A DNA stretch of 26,086 nt from DASQHY01 sp035602605 (GCA_035602605.1 DATNLZ010000138.1:1-26086), one strand, 5' to 3'; counted from the first letter of the stretch, positions 8,150-17,708 are shown. Numbers and translations are program-made. Notes: a model not told the origin generated them from the letters alone.

Positions 8150-10351
8150 TCAGTCGAGTTTCTTGCGCCCGAAATAAAAGAGCGAAGCGCCGAGCAGCAC
8201 AAACATGATCAAGCCAAAAAGATTGTTTGTGGTGAGCGACCGGAGAATCGCGGGACCAAAGACGAGGCTCTTTTCCTGCCATGGCAGGCGCAAAACCGAG
8301 GTGATCCATCCAGGGGCGTGTTTGGGAATTTCAGGGTCTTTCAAGAGATTAATGATAATGGCCAGCAAGCCGAAAATACCTCCCGCAGCGATAAGACCTG
8401 AAGAATACAGGGCGCCGGGACTTGCCTCGCTTTCTTCCTTCTTTTCTTTCGAAGAAATCTCCACCAACCAGCGCACCAGCCCGCCAGCAAACATCGCCGA
8501 GGTGGTGGCGATCGAAAGATAGGAGCCCACTGCAAACGCGAGCGACCGCACTCCAAGCAACTCCACAGCGACAACCAGAGCAACTCCCATAAGAACCAAG
8601 CGCCAGGGGAGCCGTTGATTGAGAATGCCGTTAATGACTGTGGCCATCAGACGCGCCTGAGGAGCGGGAGCTTTATCGCTGCCGATACCTTGTTCCCACC
8701 GGATCGCGATCTGCCCAGTGTTCGCGTCATACAAATATTCGCCGTCGGGAATTTTATCCGAGCCCAGAACGTTGATCAGCTGGTAGCTCTTGCCCTGATA
8801 CTCGAACAAAGCTCGTTCAATTTTCACGCCGGTGGGAAGCGCTGCGATATTGAGTGGAATTTGCGCGGGGACATATTTTTCGAGGCCGCGATTCATCACA
8901 TAGAGCGTGCCGCCGATGGCTGCCGTGGAAACGGTTACGCCCACAAGTAGGCCAAGCTGTTGGTAAAACGGGGTAGCACCTACAAGATAACCGGTCTTGA
9001 GGTCCTGAGAAGTAGCTCCGGCGATGGCTGCAGCAATACACACAACGCCGCCTATGGTGAGAGCCAGAACGGCGTAGTTCGGCGCGGTCCAGCCGGCAAG
9101 AAAAAAGATGGCGCATGTGGCCATCAGCGTAGCGATACTCATGCCGCTCACGGGATTCGAAGAGTTGCCGAGCAATCCGCTGATGCGCGAAGCAACGGTC
9201 ACAAACAGAAATCCAAAAACAACCACAAAAATGCCGGCCAGAAGATTCTGATACCAGCGGGTGCCCGCACCTTCCATCGGATGAAACGTCAGCAGAACCC
9301 ACATCATCGCGATGATCACGAAGGAGCCAATCACCACGCTGCGCATCGATATATCCCGATCGATGCGACTCACCGCGCTGGCTTGGCCTGCGCCTTCGGC
9401 GCGCACATCTTTTAAACCGGCGCGCAGCGCCGAAACAATCGTTGGCATGGTGCGAATCAAGGTGATCAAGCCCGCAGCGGCCACCGCCCCCGCGCCCATC
9501 GGTCGGATATACGTTCGCCAAAGATCATCTGGGGACATCTGCGGTATAGGAATCGTCGAGGGATAAATAGTGGCATTGCCGGAAAGCTGCCCGAAAAATT
9601 TAATGGCCGGCATCACCAGAAGCCAGGAGACCACTCCGCCGGCGAAGAGGATTCCGGCTACGCGCGGGCCGATGATGTAGCCGACACCGAGATATTCCGA
9701 AGTGATCGCCGCGCGGAAAGAAGCTCCGGGAAACCAAGTCGGACGGTGCTCGGGCTGCGCTGTCCAAGCTTGCGCGGTGTTCATTAGAAATGTGTAGACT
9801 CCCCCGACGCCCAGTCCCCAGAAAACCCGTCCTGCAAATGACCCACCGCGTTCTCCGGCAACCAAAACGTCAGCGCACGCCGTACCTTCGGGGAAAGTTA
9901 GATTCCCATGCTCCTTCACGATGAGCTGCCGCCGTAGCGGAATCATGAACAAAACGCCGAGCCATCCGCCGAGCAGCGCCAGCGGAAAAATTCGCCAGAA
10001 CGTGAATTCCGAACTAAAACCCAAAAAGATCAACGCCGGAATCGTGAACATGACACCGGCCGCCAGTGATTCGCCGGCCGAACCGGTCGTCTGCACAATA
10101 TTATTTTCCAGGATGGTGGATCGACCGAAGGCGCGCAGGATGCTGATCGACAGCACCGCGATGGGAATCGAAGCCGACACCGTCAGCCCAGCTCGCAGCC
10201 CAACGTAAACCGTCACCGCGCCAAACAGCAGCCCGAACAGTGCCCCTAAAATCACCGCGCGCCACGTGAATTCAGCGGGACTTTCCGCCGCAGGAACATA
10301 AGTGCGGAATTCACTCGGTGGCGCTGTTGAACTCCACTGCTTTATGCTCAC
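8150..10351 (-). CDS. OPT-family oligopeptide/metal-chelate transporter
   Basis: 733 residues starting at GTG (complement of 10349-10351), supported by a GGAGGAGG Shine-Dalgarno about 8 nt upstream. A multi-pass inner-membrane protein: the N-terminal region reads FTWRAVILGALFGLLFGA then VYVGLRAGLTVSASIPIAV, followed by the QTTGSAGESLAAGV region characteristic of the prokaryotic OPT superfamily, and about 14 hydrophobic segments overall. Residues roughly 500-575 form a hydrophilic insert (EYQGKSYQLINVLGSDKIP, then DANTGQIAIRWEQGIGSDK) before APQARLMATVINGIL, likely a soluble domain between membrane helices. Substrate (peptides or metal-ligand complexes) cannot be inferred. Followed by the rhomboid gene. 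Confidence 0.93.
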   Translation of the reverse strand: MSIKQWSSTAPPSEFRTYVPAAESPAEFTWRAVILGALFGLLFGAVTVYVGLRAGLTVSASIPIAVLSISILRAFGRSTILENNIVQTTGSAGESLAAGVMFTIPALIFLGFSSEFTFWRIFPLALLGGWLGVLFMIPLRRQLIVKEHGNLTFPEGTACADVLVAGERGGSFAGRVFWGLGVGGVYTFLMNTAQAWTAQPEHRPTWFPGASFRAAITSEYLGVGYIIGPRVAGILFAGGVVSWLLVMPAIKFFGQLSGNATIYPSTIPIPQMSPDDLWRTYIRPMGAGAVAAAGLITLIRTMPTIVSALRAGLKDVRAEGAGQASAVSRIDRDISMRSVVIGSFVIIAMMWVLLTFHPMEGAGTRWYQNLLAGIFVVVFGFLFVTVASRISGLLGNSSNPVSGMSIATLMATCAIFFLAGWTAPNYAVLALTIGGVVCIAAAIAGATSQDLKTGYLVGATPFYQQLGLLVGVTVSTAAIGGTLYVMNRGLEKYVPAQIPLNIAALPTGVKIERALFEYQGKSYQLINVLGSDKIPDGEYLYDANTGQIAIRWEQGIGSDKAPAPQARLMATVINGILNQRLPWRLVLMGVALVVAVELLGVRSLAFAVGSYLSIATTSAMFAGGLVRWLVEISSKEKKEESEASPGALYSSGLIAAGGIFGLLAIIINLLKDPEIPKHAPGWITSVLRLPWQEKSLVFGPAILRSLTTNNLFGLIMFVLLGASLFYFGRKKLD

Positions 10352-10610
10352 GGTGCAACCTCCTCCGACGCCAACCTTATGTTGCCGTTCTCACTTTGCC
10401 GTCCGGCCAACTTGGTAGGCCGCCATCGCGCCGGATTATGCCCCAGAGTGAGCATGCGCGGAAGCGGATTATCACAGTGTCAAGCTGGCGGGGCAGCTTG
10501 CAGCGCGGCGATGCCAACGAAAAAGGTATGTATGTTTGACAGTGCACTCCACAGGCGCTAGTGCCTGACGCAGGAAATCGCAAAATTAGGTAACCTCTAG
10601 CGACGGTCCG

Positions 10611-11237
10611 CTAGCGTCGCGGGCAGAAGTAGGTCAGGGACGTAACGTGAGAAAGATGATGGAGGGAATGGCGCAAACCGCGCGGCGCCAGCTTGCTAGC
10701 GTCCGAGACGAGAGCCGCAAGCTCGGCCGGAGCCAGCACCCGCCGGTAAAGGTCGGAGCGCCGCGCATAGGAGTACTCCTGATACACGAGCGAGCCGCTC
10801 TCGGCCAGCGCCATGAACCGCTCCCAGAGGCTTTTGGAACGCAGGAAGCGTTTTCGCGAAAGTGCGTGACGCGTGAATTCCGCCACTTGGTGTTGCGTTC
10901 CCCCGCCGAACTCAATGAGCACCGCATCGCAGTCTGCGGAACGAAATACTCGCGAGGAATCGGCGCTCGGAAATTTGGCAAGCACCGCGCTCAATTCTGT
11001 CGCGTCGGTATCGAAGCCGGTCCACCAGTAGCGAAAGAAGTTGTATACCACGGTGCCCGCGCGCAAAATTCGCCGGATGCGTTCCAGATCCTTGCCGGTC
11101 ACCCGCAGGATCATGTCGACCAATTCTTCCTGGCGAAAATTTTGCTTCACCACCGGACGAATAGTCACGTACCCGGCTTCTTCTTCGGTGTAGCGGACGG
11201 GAATTATTTCCGGAAGCGGCACAGCGAGAGGATACAC
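10611..11237 (-). CDS. Conserved-looking protein of unknown function
   Basis: 208 residues from a GTG (complement of 11235-11237); I do not recognise the family. No signal peptide or membrane segment is evident. The N-terminal 40 residues are rich in beta-type sequence (EIIPVRYTEEEAGYVTIRP), then a helical part (ELVDMILRVTGKDLERIRRI) leads to a striking aromatic patch, VVYNFFRYWWTGF. The C-terminal half is basic and helical with RHALSRKRFLRSKSLWERF and ends LTYFCPRR. Codon usage looks like its neighbours and the frame is clean over more than 600 bases, so I believe it is a real gene. It is on the same strand as and 104 bp downstream of the YqeY-domain gene. It may be lineage-restricted. Confidence 0.72.
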   Translation of the reverse strand: MYPLAVPLPEIIPVRYTEEEAGYVTIRPVVKQNFRQEELVDMILRVTGKDLERIRRILRAGTVVYNFFRYWWTGFDTDATELSAVLAKFPSADSSRVFRSADCDAVLIEFGGGTQHQVAEFTRHALSRKRFLRSKSLWERFMALAESGSLVYQEYSYARRSDLYRRVLAPAELAALVSDASKLAPRGLRHSLHHLSHVTSLTYFCPRR

Positions 11238-11341
11238 CAGCGCGAGAGGTTACAGTGGAGGCGCAAAAGAGTAAAAAGGAATGAGCAAGAGAGCGCGGTA
11301 AACAAGTGCTGACAGAAGGAGGGGAAAAGCCGGGGAAAAAC

Positions 11342-11797
11342 TTACGACGTCCGAGAGAGCCGCTCGCGCACACGGTCGCTGAGCGCTTTGCCGTCCACAG
11401 TTTTGCCCTGCAACAGCGCCTTCGCCGCTTTGACCACCGCGCCCATTTGTTTCGGCGAATTCGCGCCCGTTTCCGTCACCGCGCGCTCAACGGCTTGGTC
11501 CATTTCCGCGTCAGAAGGCGCTGAAGGAAGATACGATTCGATCACCAGAATTTCTTTCTGCTCTTTGGCGGCGAGTTCCTGCCGTCCGCCGCGCGTGAAC
11601 ATTTCGATCGACTCGCGCCGCTGCTTGATCAAGGTTTGCAGAATTTGCAGCACCTCGGCATCTTCAAGCGGCCGAATTTTTTCCACCTCTTTCAGCTTGA
11701 GAGCCGATTTCACCATGCGCAGGGCGCTCAGGCGCAATTCGTCCTTCGACTTCATGGCCTGCGTCAAATCAGCCTGAATTTGTTCCACGAGTCCCAT
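11342..11797 (-). CDS. GatB/YqeY-domain protein
   Basis: 151 residues from the ATG complementary to 11795-11797; the longer frame to 11845 adds a Cys-rich leader unlike the family and overlaps the serA promoter region. MGLVEQIQADLTQAMKSKDELRLSALRMVKSALK is the typical YqeY start, followed by LQTLIKQRRESIEMFTRGGRQELAAKEQKEILVIESYLP and MGAVVKAAKALLQGKTVDGKALSDRVRERL, the family's C-terminal helical domain. The domain is shared with the tail of GatB, the tRNA-dependent amidotransferase subunit, where it helps tRNA binding; the role of the stand-alone protein is not established. Divergent from serA with a 78-bp gap. Confidence 0.93.
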   Translation of the reverse strand: MGLVEQIQADLTQAMKSKDELRLSALRMVKSALKLKEVEKIRPLEDAEVLQILQTLIKQRRESIEMFTRGGRQELAAKEQKEILVIESYLPSAPSDAEMDQAVERAVTETGANSPKQMGAVVKAAKALLQGKTVDGKALSDRVRERLSRTS

Positions 11798-11838
11798 AGC
11801 AAGAGGAAATTCCACTATAGCACAGCACCCCGCCGCAT

Positions 11839-11867
11839 TTGACACTGCCCGCGACTGCCACTACGCT
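11839..11867 (+). promoter_or_regulatory. Candidate serA promoter giving a nearly leaderless mRNA
   Basis: TTGACA at 11839-11844 is a perfect -35 box; 17 bp later lies TACGCT (11862-11867), a weak -10 match. A start about 7 bases downstream would fall at 11873-11875, right at the serA ATG (11876). There is no Shine-Dalgarno site before that ATG, which is consistent with leaderless initiation. Weak -10 keeps confidence low. Confidence 0.35.
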
Positions 11868-11875
11868 ATACGCCC

Positions 11876-13474
11876 ATGAAAATTGTTGTGGCCGACAAGA
11901 TCAGCGATCGTGGCCTGGAGATTCTGCGCGAGCCTGGGTGGCAAGTTGTAATCCCGGAAAAAGGCAAGGTCGAAGCCGAACTCGCCGACGCAGAAGGACT
12001 CGTAGTGCGCAGCGCAACTCGCGTCACCGACGAACTCCTCGAGAAAGCTTCGCGGCTGCGTGTTGTCGGCCGCGCTGGAGTTGGCGTCGACAATATCGAC
12101 CTCGATGCCGCGACGCGACGCGGCGTTTTGGTAATGAGCACGCCTGGCGGAAACGCCATCAGCGTTGCCGAACATACCTTCGCGCTGCTGCTGGCGCTGG
12201 CTCGCAACGTTCCGCGGCACGATGCGGCGATTCGCGCAGGACGCTGGGAGAAAGGTTCCTCCGCCGGAGTCGAGCTGCGCGGCAAAACGCTGGGTCTCAT
12301 CGGCCTGGGCCGGATTGGCAGTGAAGTGGCTCGCCGCGCGCATGCTTTCGAGATGCCCGTGCTGGCGTACGATCCGTACATCACCGCGAGCGTTGCGCAA
12401 GAAGCGCAGGTCGAGCTTGTTGCACTCGATGATTTGCTCGCGCGTGCGGACTTTGTATCGCTGCACACCGCTCTGAGCCCGTCCACCGAGAAACTAATCA
12501 ACGCCGAAACGCTGGGAAGGATGAAGCAAGGCGCGCGCCTAGTGAATGCCGCGCGCGGCGAATTGGTGGACGAAGCGGCGCTCGCCGAGGCGCTCAAAAG
12601 CGGGCACCTTGCCGGTGCGGCACTCGACGTATTTGCCACCGAGCCGCCACGTGATTCACCGCTCATCGGACTGCACAACGTCATTGCTACGCCGCACGTC
12701 GCCGGCTCAACCGAAGAGGCTCAGGAAGAAGTTGGCACGCTCATCGCACAACAGGTGCGTGACTTTCTTGCCGAAGGAATCTTGCGCAACGCGGTCAATT
12801 TGCCGCCGCTCTCAACTGAGCAATACCGCCGCCTGCGTCCCTATCTCGATTTGGCGGAGCGGCTGGGATCGATGGCCGCACAGGTGGCTGAAGGCTGGCC
12901 GTCGAAATTGCGCATCACATACGCCGGCGAGCCCGCCGAGTTGGGCACGAACACGCTGCGCAGCGCGGTGCTGGCTGGGCTATTGAATACCGTGCTGTCC
13001 GAAAAGGTGAATCTGGTGAATGCTGGCACGGTTGCAGCGGCGCGCGGACTCCTGGTGGAAGAGCATACCCGGCGTCGCGATTATGGATTCCCGCACACGA
13101 TCGAGGTCGCGGCATTGTGCGAGCCTCCAGCGCCTTGCGTGCGTTCGATTTCTATCGAAGGGACAGTTTTGCACGGGACCCTTCCCCGCATACTCAACAT
13201 CGATGGCATCGCACTGGAGACGCCGCTCGAGGGAACGCTTCTCTATCTGCGCAATCGCGATGAGCCCGGAGTCATCGGCCAAATCGGAACGATTCTCGGA
13301 AGCCGGGGAGTCAACATCGCCACGTTTGCACTCGGCCGCCGCGACGCCGTGCGAGGCGCCGAGGCCGTATCGCTAGTGCGCCTCGACGGCGAAGTCACCG
13401 AATCCATCCTGCAGCCCATCCGAAAAATCCCCGCCATCACCGAGTCTAAACTCGTCCGACTCAAGAGTCCCTAG
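11876..13474 (+). CDS. serA: D-3-phosphoglycerate dehydrogenase (long form, with ACT domain)
   Basis: Oxidises 3-phosphoglycerate to 3-phosphohydroxypyruvate with NAD+, the first step of serine synthesis. 532 residues, the length of the long bacterial type. The substrate domain starts MKIVVADKISDRGLEIL; VVGRAGVGVDNID and the NAD-binding GLGRIG (143-148) follow. The catalytic set is R227 in NAARGELVDE, E256 in FATEPP and H274 in TPHVAGST. Residues about 310-450 are the intervening (allosteric substrate-binding) domain, and residues about 455-530 an ACT domain (LYLRNRDEPGVIGQIG) that in relatives binds serine for feedback inhibition. Start ATG 11876 matches the family N-terminus. Stop TAG 13472-13474. 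Confidence 0.96.
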   Translation: MKIVVADKISDRGLEILREPGWQVVIPEKGKVEAELADAEGLVVRSATRVTDELLEKASRLRVVGRAGVGVDNIDLDAATRRGVLVMSTPGGNAISVAEHTFALLLALARNVPRHDAAIRAGRWEKGSSAGVELRGKTLGLIGLGRIGSEVARRAHAFEMPVLAYDPYITASVAQEAQVELVALDDLLARADFVSLHTALSPSTEKLINAETLGRMKQGARLVNAARGELVDEAALAEALKSGHLAGAALDVFATEPPRDSPLIGLHNVIATPHVAGSTEEAQEEVGTLIAQQVRDFLAEGILRNAVNLPPLSTEQYRRLRPYLDLAERLGSMAAQVAEGWPSKLRITYAGEPAELGTNTLRSAVLAGLLNTVLSEKVNLVNAGTVAAARGLLVEEHTRRRDYGFPHTIEVAALCEPPAPCVRSISIEGTVLHGTLPRILNIDGIALETPLEGTLLYLRNRDEPGVIGQIGTILGSRGVNIATFALGRRDAVRGAEAVSLVRLDGEVTESILQPIRKIPAITESKLVRLKSP

Positions 13475-13823
13475 AAACCTCACTACGCGTCTCCCCATCT
13501 CTTTAAGACGTTCCCCGTTGAAACATTTCGATAACGGGATTTCAGCAGCATAAAAACTTTGGATGCGTACCTGGCGATAATTCTTGCATCGTAATTCTGT
13601 TTTCGATGGATCCTCGCTTGACAATTCAGGTGTTCTGTCCTAAAAACACAGCCACGAGCGGGTGGTCAAGAGTGGGTGTCCTAAAAGTGGTGCCTTTAGA
13701 TCCGAACGATGCAAGAGGGTATTCCACGCTCATCGGTCGATGCGTTGCCACAGCAAGCCTCTACCCCTGCCTCGATCTCATAAGTATTTCTCTCAAACCA
13801 TTAGGGTTTGCAAGGAGCAACAT
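13475..13823 (+). other. Intergenic region between serA and the Oar-like receptor
   Basis: No credible gene is seen. It contains a weak hairpin after serA (CCCGTT 13514-13519 with AACGGG 13533-13538, with only a short T run after it), the receptor promoter candidate, and a 10-bp direct repeat TGTCCTAAAA at 13636-13645 and 13677-13686, the first copy overlapping the -10 box. The receptor's frame is open upstream to 13662, but that extension lacks a signal peptide and is rejected. Confidence 0.6.
13618..13646 (+). promoter_or_regulatory. Candidate sigma-70-type promoter of the Oar-like receptor
   Basis: TTGACA (13618-13623) and TAAAAA (13641-13646) are separated by exactly 17 bp. This would give a 5' leader of about 170 nt before the ATG at 13824. 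The -35 is perfect; the -10 matches the consensus in its key first two positions but not the last. Confidence 0.5.
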
Positions 13824-16800
13824 ATGAGCAATCTATTAAAAAATTTCGTCGGGTTGGTGTGCGCGCTGATACTTACCGCGAGCCTGGCATGGGGACAGTT
13901 AGGTACCTCGAATATCCGCGGGACGGTCACCGATCCGCAGGGCAAACAGGTAACTGGTGCCACTGTAACCATCACAAACGAAGCTACGAATAACACTCGT
14001 ACTCAAACCACCAGTCCGAATGGCGATTACAGTTTCGAATTGATTCCACCCGGGGAGTATAAAGTCGAGATCGCAGCTCCGGGTTTCAGGAAACAAGTCC
14101 TGACAGTGCGCGCGCTGGTCGGAAACCCCACCGATGCCAGTGCGCAACTCGAGTTGGGCGAATCCACCCAGACTGTCATCGTGGAGGGGAGCGGACGCGA
14201 GGTCCAAATTAATACGCAGGACGCCTCATTGGGCAATACCTTCGTGAGCCAACAAATCACGCAGCTTCCTCTTGAATCGCGAAATGTCCAAGCGCTTCTT
14301 ACATTGCAGCCGGGCGTGACTCGTGACGGCTATGTGGCCGGTGCACGGAATGATCAGTCCAATATCACATTGGACGGTGTAGACATCAACGAAGCACAGA
14401 CCAACGCATTGGGTACACCGGTCTTGCGTTTAAATTCCGAGGCGATTGAGGAGTTTCGCGTCACGACTGTCGGCTCTAATGCGAATCAGGGGCGCTCGTC
14501 GGCTGCACAAATCAATTTGGTAACTAAAAGTGGGACGAATCAATTCCACGCTTCGCTGTTCGAATTTCATCGGAATACAATTTTCACGGCAAATGATTTC
14601 TTCAATAACCGCACACTTATAACCGCTGCCGACGGCAGCCAGCACAATCTTCCAAGGCCCAAGCTCATCCGCAATACCTTCGGCGCTGCTTTCGGCGGCC
14701 CCATTAAGAAAGACAAGCTGTTCTTTTTTTACAGCTATGAAGGGCGCCGCGACGCCGCGGAAACGCCTGCGGTTCGCGTGGTGCCGTTGCCTTCCATGGG
14801 GCAAGGGTCACTGAAGTACGTGGCCAGCGGTGGCAGCGTTCAGACGCTGACCTTGGCACAACTGCAAGGTTCCAATGGCGTATTTCCCCAAGCTGGAATC
14901 AACCCAGCTGCCCTAGCAGCACTGGCCGACGCTGCGAGAAAGTACCCGGCCAATGATTTCACGGTGGGAGACAGCGTGTTCGGAAGCTTGCGCAATACTG
15001 CGGGCTTTCGATTCAATGCGCGGGCACCAGTAAACTTGAACTCACATGTGGCCAAACTGGATTGGACGATAACGAGCAAGCAAACGGCCTACCTTCGCAT
15101 TAATAACATCTATGACCATACCACCCAGGTATCGCAATTCCCCGATACACCCTCTCCGACCGTCTGGAGCCACCCGTGGGGATTGGTGGGTAGCCACACC
15201 TGGACCATCAGCAACAAGTGGGTTAATAATTTTCGATATGGAATCACAAGGCAGGCAACCACCACAGGTGCCGACAGCACTGATAACGCTATTTCCTTTC
15301 GTTTTATCTTCTCCCCCAATCTTTTCCAACGGAAACTGGATCGCGTCACACCAGTTCACAATATAACCAACGACACCTCGTGGATGAAGGGTAGCCATAC
15401 ATTCCAGTTTGGAACGAACATCCGACTCATTCGGAACAGTCGCATAAGCTTCGGCAGCGCCTTCGACAGCGCCATAACTAACCCGTCGTTCTACGCACAG
15501 GCGGGTGCTGTGGTTTCTGATGCCATTGATGCTTACGTGGCAAAAAATAACCTCCCGGCGGTGCAGTCGGGCGCGGACGCCCAAAACGCTGCTACAGCCC
15601 TTATCGGACGCTATACACAGTACACAGCGAGATTCTCATTCGCACACGATGGAAGCGTGCAGCCCGCGGGGACACCGACGAACCGAAACTTTGCTACCGA
15701 AGAATATGATGTCTACTTCCAAGACGCATGGAAGATACGCCGCAATCTAACTCTTTCGTATGGTCTGCGCTACGGCCTGAGCAAGCCCGTGTACGAAACC
15801 CAGGGGTTCGAAACGAAACCGGATATTCCTTTAAATGAGTTTTTTGCGCGACGCGTGGCGGGCGCCGCAAGCGGCACTCCCTATAATCAGCAGATCTCGC
15901 TGAATCTCTCGGGCCCGGCAAACGGCAAGTCTCCTATGTACAATTGGGATAAGGACAATTTTCAGCCTCGTGTTGCAATCGCGTGGTCGCCGAATTTTGA
16001 AAGCGGCCCTCTCGCGAGATTCTTCGGTCCCGGAGGCAAGTCGGTCATCCGAGCGGGATATGCGAAGACCAACGACTATTATGGAGAGGCTTTGGCTGTG
16101 GCCTTCGATCTGAATAACACTCTGGGATTCACCCAGCAGTTCACGGTGTCAGCCAACACGTATAACATCACCAACAACCTCGGGCCCCGGTTCTCGGGCT
16201 ACACCCAAAACGTGCATAACCTACCGTTAGTGCCAAAGGTTGGCAACCTGACGTTTCCCGTTAAGCAACCCGCCGATTTCCAGCGGCGCATCGAAAGTTC
16301 TTTGGACGCCGGACTGGTGGCGCCCACTGAGCATGCCTGGAACTTGACCTTCGAGCGGGAACTCCCGGCAGGTTTCGTTTTGCAAGCATCTTATCTGGGT
16401 CGTCGCGGCGTAAATCTGCTGTCTACGCGTGACGTCGCTGCACTTAATAACCTACGCGATCCAAAGTCGGGGATGGATTGGTATACAGCCGGGACCATGC
16501 TTGAGCAGATCAGGCAGACACGCCCACCGGCCAACACGGCGGTCACTCCTATTCCGTACTTCGAGAATATTTTTCCGGCAAACTTGGCAGCGATTATGAA
16601 TTCGTTCTATGACGGCGCATGCACAGACATTGCCGGAACGGTTGTTCCCTGCATTCCGGCTGGCTTTACGCCGACGCAGACTGTCTTCTGGATCGCTCGA
16701 AATTTCTATGCTAATGACTGGACCTCGTTCCAGGATGATGTTGAGCAAGCTACGGGCAAATCATACTTTTACAACCCGCAGTACGGCGCCTTGTCATCGT

Positions 16801-17621
16801 GGGGTACGATTGCCAATTCCTGGTATAACGGGCTGGCAGTGTCGCTGCGTCAGCGCTGGCATGATGTTTCGTGGGACCTGAACTATACATTCTCACACTC
16901 TTTGGATGATGCCTCCGGCTTGCAAACCAGCACCGCGTACGCAAGTATCCTCAATCCCATTCGTCAGCGGGACAATTATGCGAGTTCGGATTTTGATGTG
17001 CGGCATCTCATCAATATAAATGCGGTCTACCAGCTCCCGTTTGGCCGTAACAAACTGATTGCCAGCGGCGTAAGCCGGGGCGTCGACGCAGTTATCGGCG
17101 GATGGCAGCTTTCCGGTATTTTCCGGTGGAACACCGGATTGCCGGTCAGTGCTCCGTATGACGATAGCCGCTGGGCCACCAATTGGAACGTCCAGAGCAA
17201 CACAACTCCCACGCGTCCGGTTAATACCTGCGTCACTAAAGGCGGTACCGGCACGCCGGCAAACCCGAAATTGTTTGGTTGTGACCCTACAGGAATCTAC
17301 CAGAGCTTCCGCAACGCCTATCCGGGCGAAACCGGCCAGCGCAACATTTTTCGGTTGCCTGGATTTGCGAACCTTGACCTGGGGCTAAGCAAATCAATCA
17401 CGATGCCTTGGAACGAGAAGCAGAAGTTAGCTCTACGATGGGAAGTTTTCAACGTCGCCAATCTCCAACGCATGGGTACGCTAGACACCAGCAGGACGGG
17501 TTTCGGGATGAGGTCTGATCCAGCCGTTCGGAGGCGTGTGCCACCTTCGAACTGGTCTAACTTCACTGGGATTCAGGGCTCGCCGCGAGTCATGCAGATC
17601 GGCGCGCGCTTCGAGTTCTAA
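13824..17621 (+). CDS. Oar-like TonB-dependent receptor with N-terminal carboxypeptidase-regulatory-like domain
   Basis: 1265 residues from ATG 13824, which has AAGGAG 6 nt upstream and begins a signal peptide (LLKNFVGLVCALILTASLAWGQ). Residues about 25-110 are a carboxypeptidase-regulatory-like beta-sandwich: NIRGTVTDPQGKQVTGATVTI then GDYSFELIPPGEYKVEI. A plug domain follows (QITQLPLESRNVQALLTLQPGV, then NITLDGVDINEAQ, INLVTKSGTNQFHASLFEF), then a large beta-barrel rich in alternating aromatic strands. The last residue is Phe (ARFEF), the usual signal for outer-membrane insertion. This is the expanded acidobacterial receptor family, thought to import or bind large substrates such as glycans or peptides; ligand unknown. 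No TonB-box or TonB/ExbB genes are adjacent. Confidence 0.95.
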   Translation: MSNLLKNFVGLVCALILTASLAWGQLGTSNIRGTVTDPQGKQVTGATVTITNEATNNTRTQTTSPNGDYSFELIPPGEYKVEIAAPGFRKQVLTVRALVGNPTDASAQLELGESTQTVIVEGSGREVQINTQDASLGNTFVSQQITQLPLESRNVQALLTLQPGVTRDGYVAGARNDQSNITLDGVDINEAQTNALGTPVLRLNSEAIEEFRVTTVGSNANQGRSSAAQINLVTKSGTNQFHASLFEFHRNTIFTANDFFNNRTLITAADGSQHNLPRPKLIRNTFGAAFGGPIKKDKLFFFYSYEGRRDAAETPAVRVVPLPSMGQGSLKYVASGGSVQTLTLAQLQGSNGVFPQAGINPAALAALADAARKYPANDFTVGDSVFGSLRNTAGFRFNARAPVNLNSHVAKLDWTITSKQTAYLRINNIYDHTTQVSQFPDTPSPTVWSHPWGLVGSHTWTISNKWVNNFRYGITRQATTTGADSTDNAISFRFIFSPNLFQRKLDRVTPVHNITNDTSWMKGSHTFQFGTNIRLIRNSRISFGSAFDSAITNPSFYAQAGAVVSDAIDAYVAKNNLPAVQSGADAQNAATALIGRYTQYTARFSFAHDGSVQPAGTPTNRNFATEEYDVYFQDAWKIRRNLTLSYGLRYGLSKPVYETQGFETKPDIPLNEFFARRVAGAASGTPYNQQISLNLSGPANGKSPMYNWDKDNFQPRVAIAWSPNFESGPLARFFGPGGKSVIRAGYAKTNDYYGEALAVAFDLNNTLGFTQQFTVSANTYNITNNLGPRFSGYTQNVHNLPLVPKVGNLTFPVKQPADFQRRIESSLDAGLVAPTEHAWNLTFERELPAGFVLQASYLGRRGVNLLSTRDVAALNNLRDPKSGMDWYTAGTMLEQIRQTRPPANTAVTPIPYFENIFPANLAAIMNSFYDGACTDIAGTVVPCIPAGFTPTQTVFWIARNFYANDWTSFQDDVEQATGKSYFYNPQYGALSSWGTIANSWYNGLAVSLRQRWHDVSWDLNYTFSHSLDDASGLQTSTAYASILNPIRQRDNYASSDFDVRHLININAVYQLPFGRNKLIASGVSRGVDAVIGGWQLSGIFRWNTGLPVSAPYDDSRWATNWNVQSNTTPTRPVNTCVTKGGTGTPANPKLFGCDPTGIYQSFRNAYPGETGQRNIFRLPGFANLDLGLSKSITMPWNEKQKLALRWEVFNVANLQRMGTLDTSRTGFGMRSDPAVRRRVPPSNWSNFTGIQGSPRVMQIGARFEF

Positions 17622-17643
17622 GCCAGCACGATAATTGGCGAGC

Positions 17644-17679
17644 CGGGGCGTGGGTTTTTGACTACGCCCCGTTTCTTTT
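17644..17679 (+). terminator. Rho-independent terminator of the Oar-like receptor gene
   Basis: Stem CGGGGCGT (17644-17651) pairs perfectly with ACGCCCCG (17664-17671) around a 12-nt loop, followed by TTTCTTTT (17672-17679). It lies 22 bp after the stop codon and before the convergent rtcB stop. Confidence 0.85.
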
Positions 17680-17708
17680 GTAGAGGCACGACGTGAATGG
17701 CTCTGCGG

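Noticed and set aside
10352..10610. Frames (68-73 codons) and two small hairpins (CAGGC/GCCTG; GCGACG/CGTCGC around 10600-10620) upstream of the OPT gene
   Set aside because: The frames look random; the second hairpin overlaps the stop of the 208-aa gene but has no T run close behind it on the minus strand, so a terminator is not supported.
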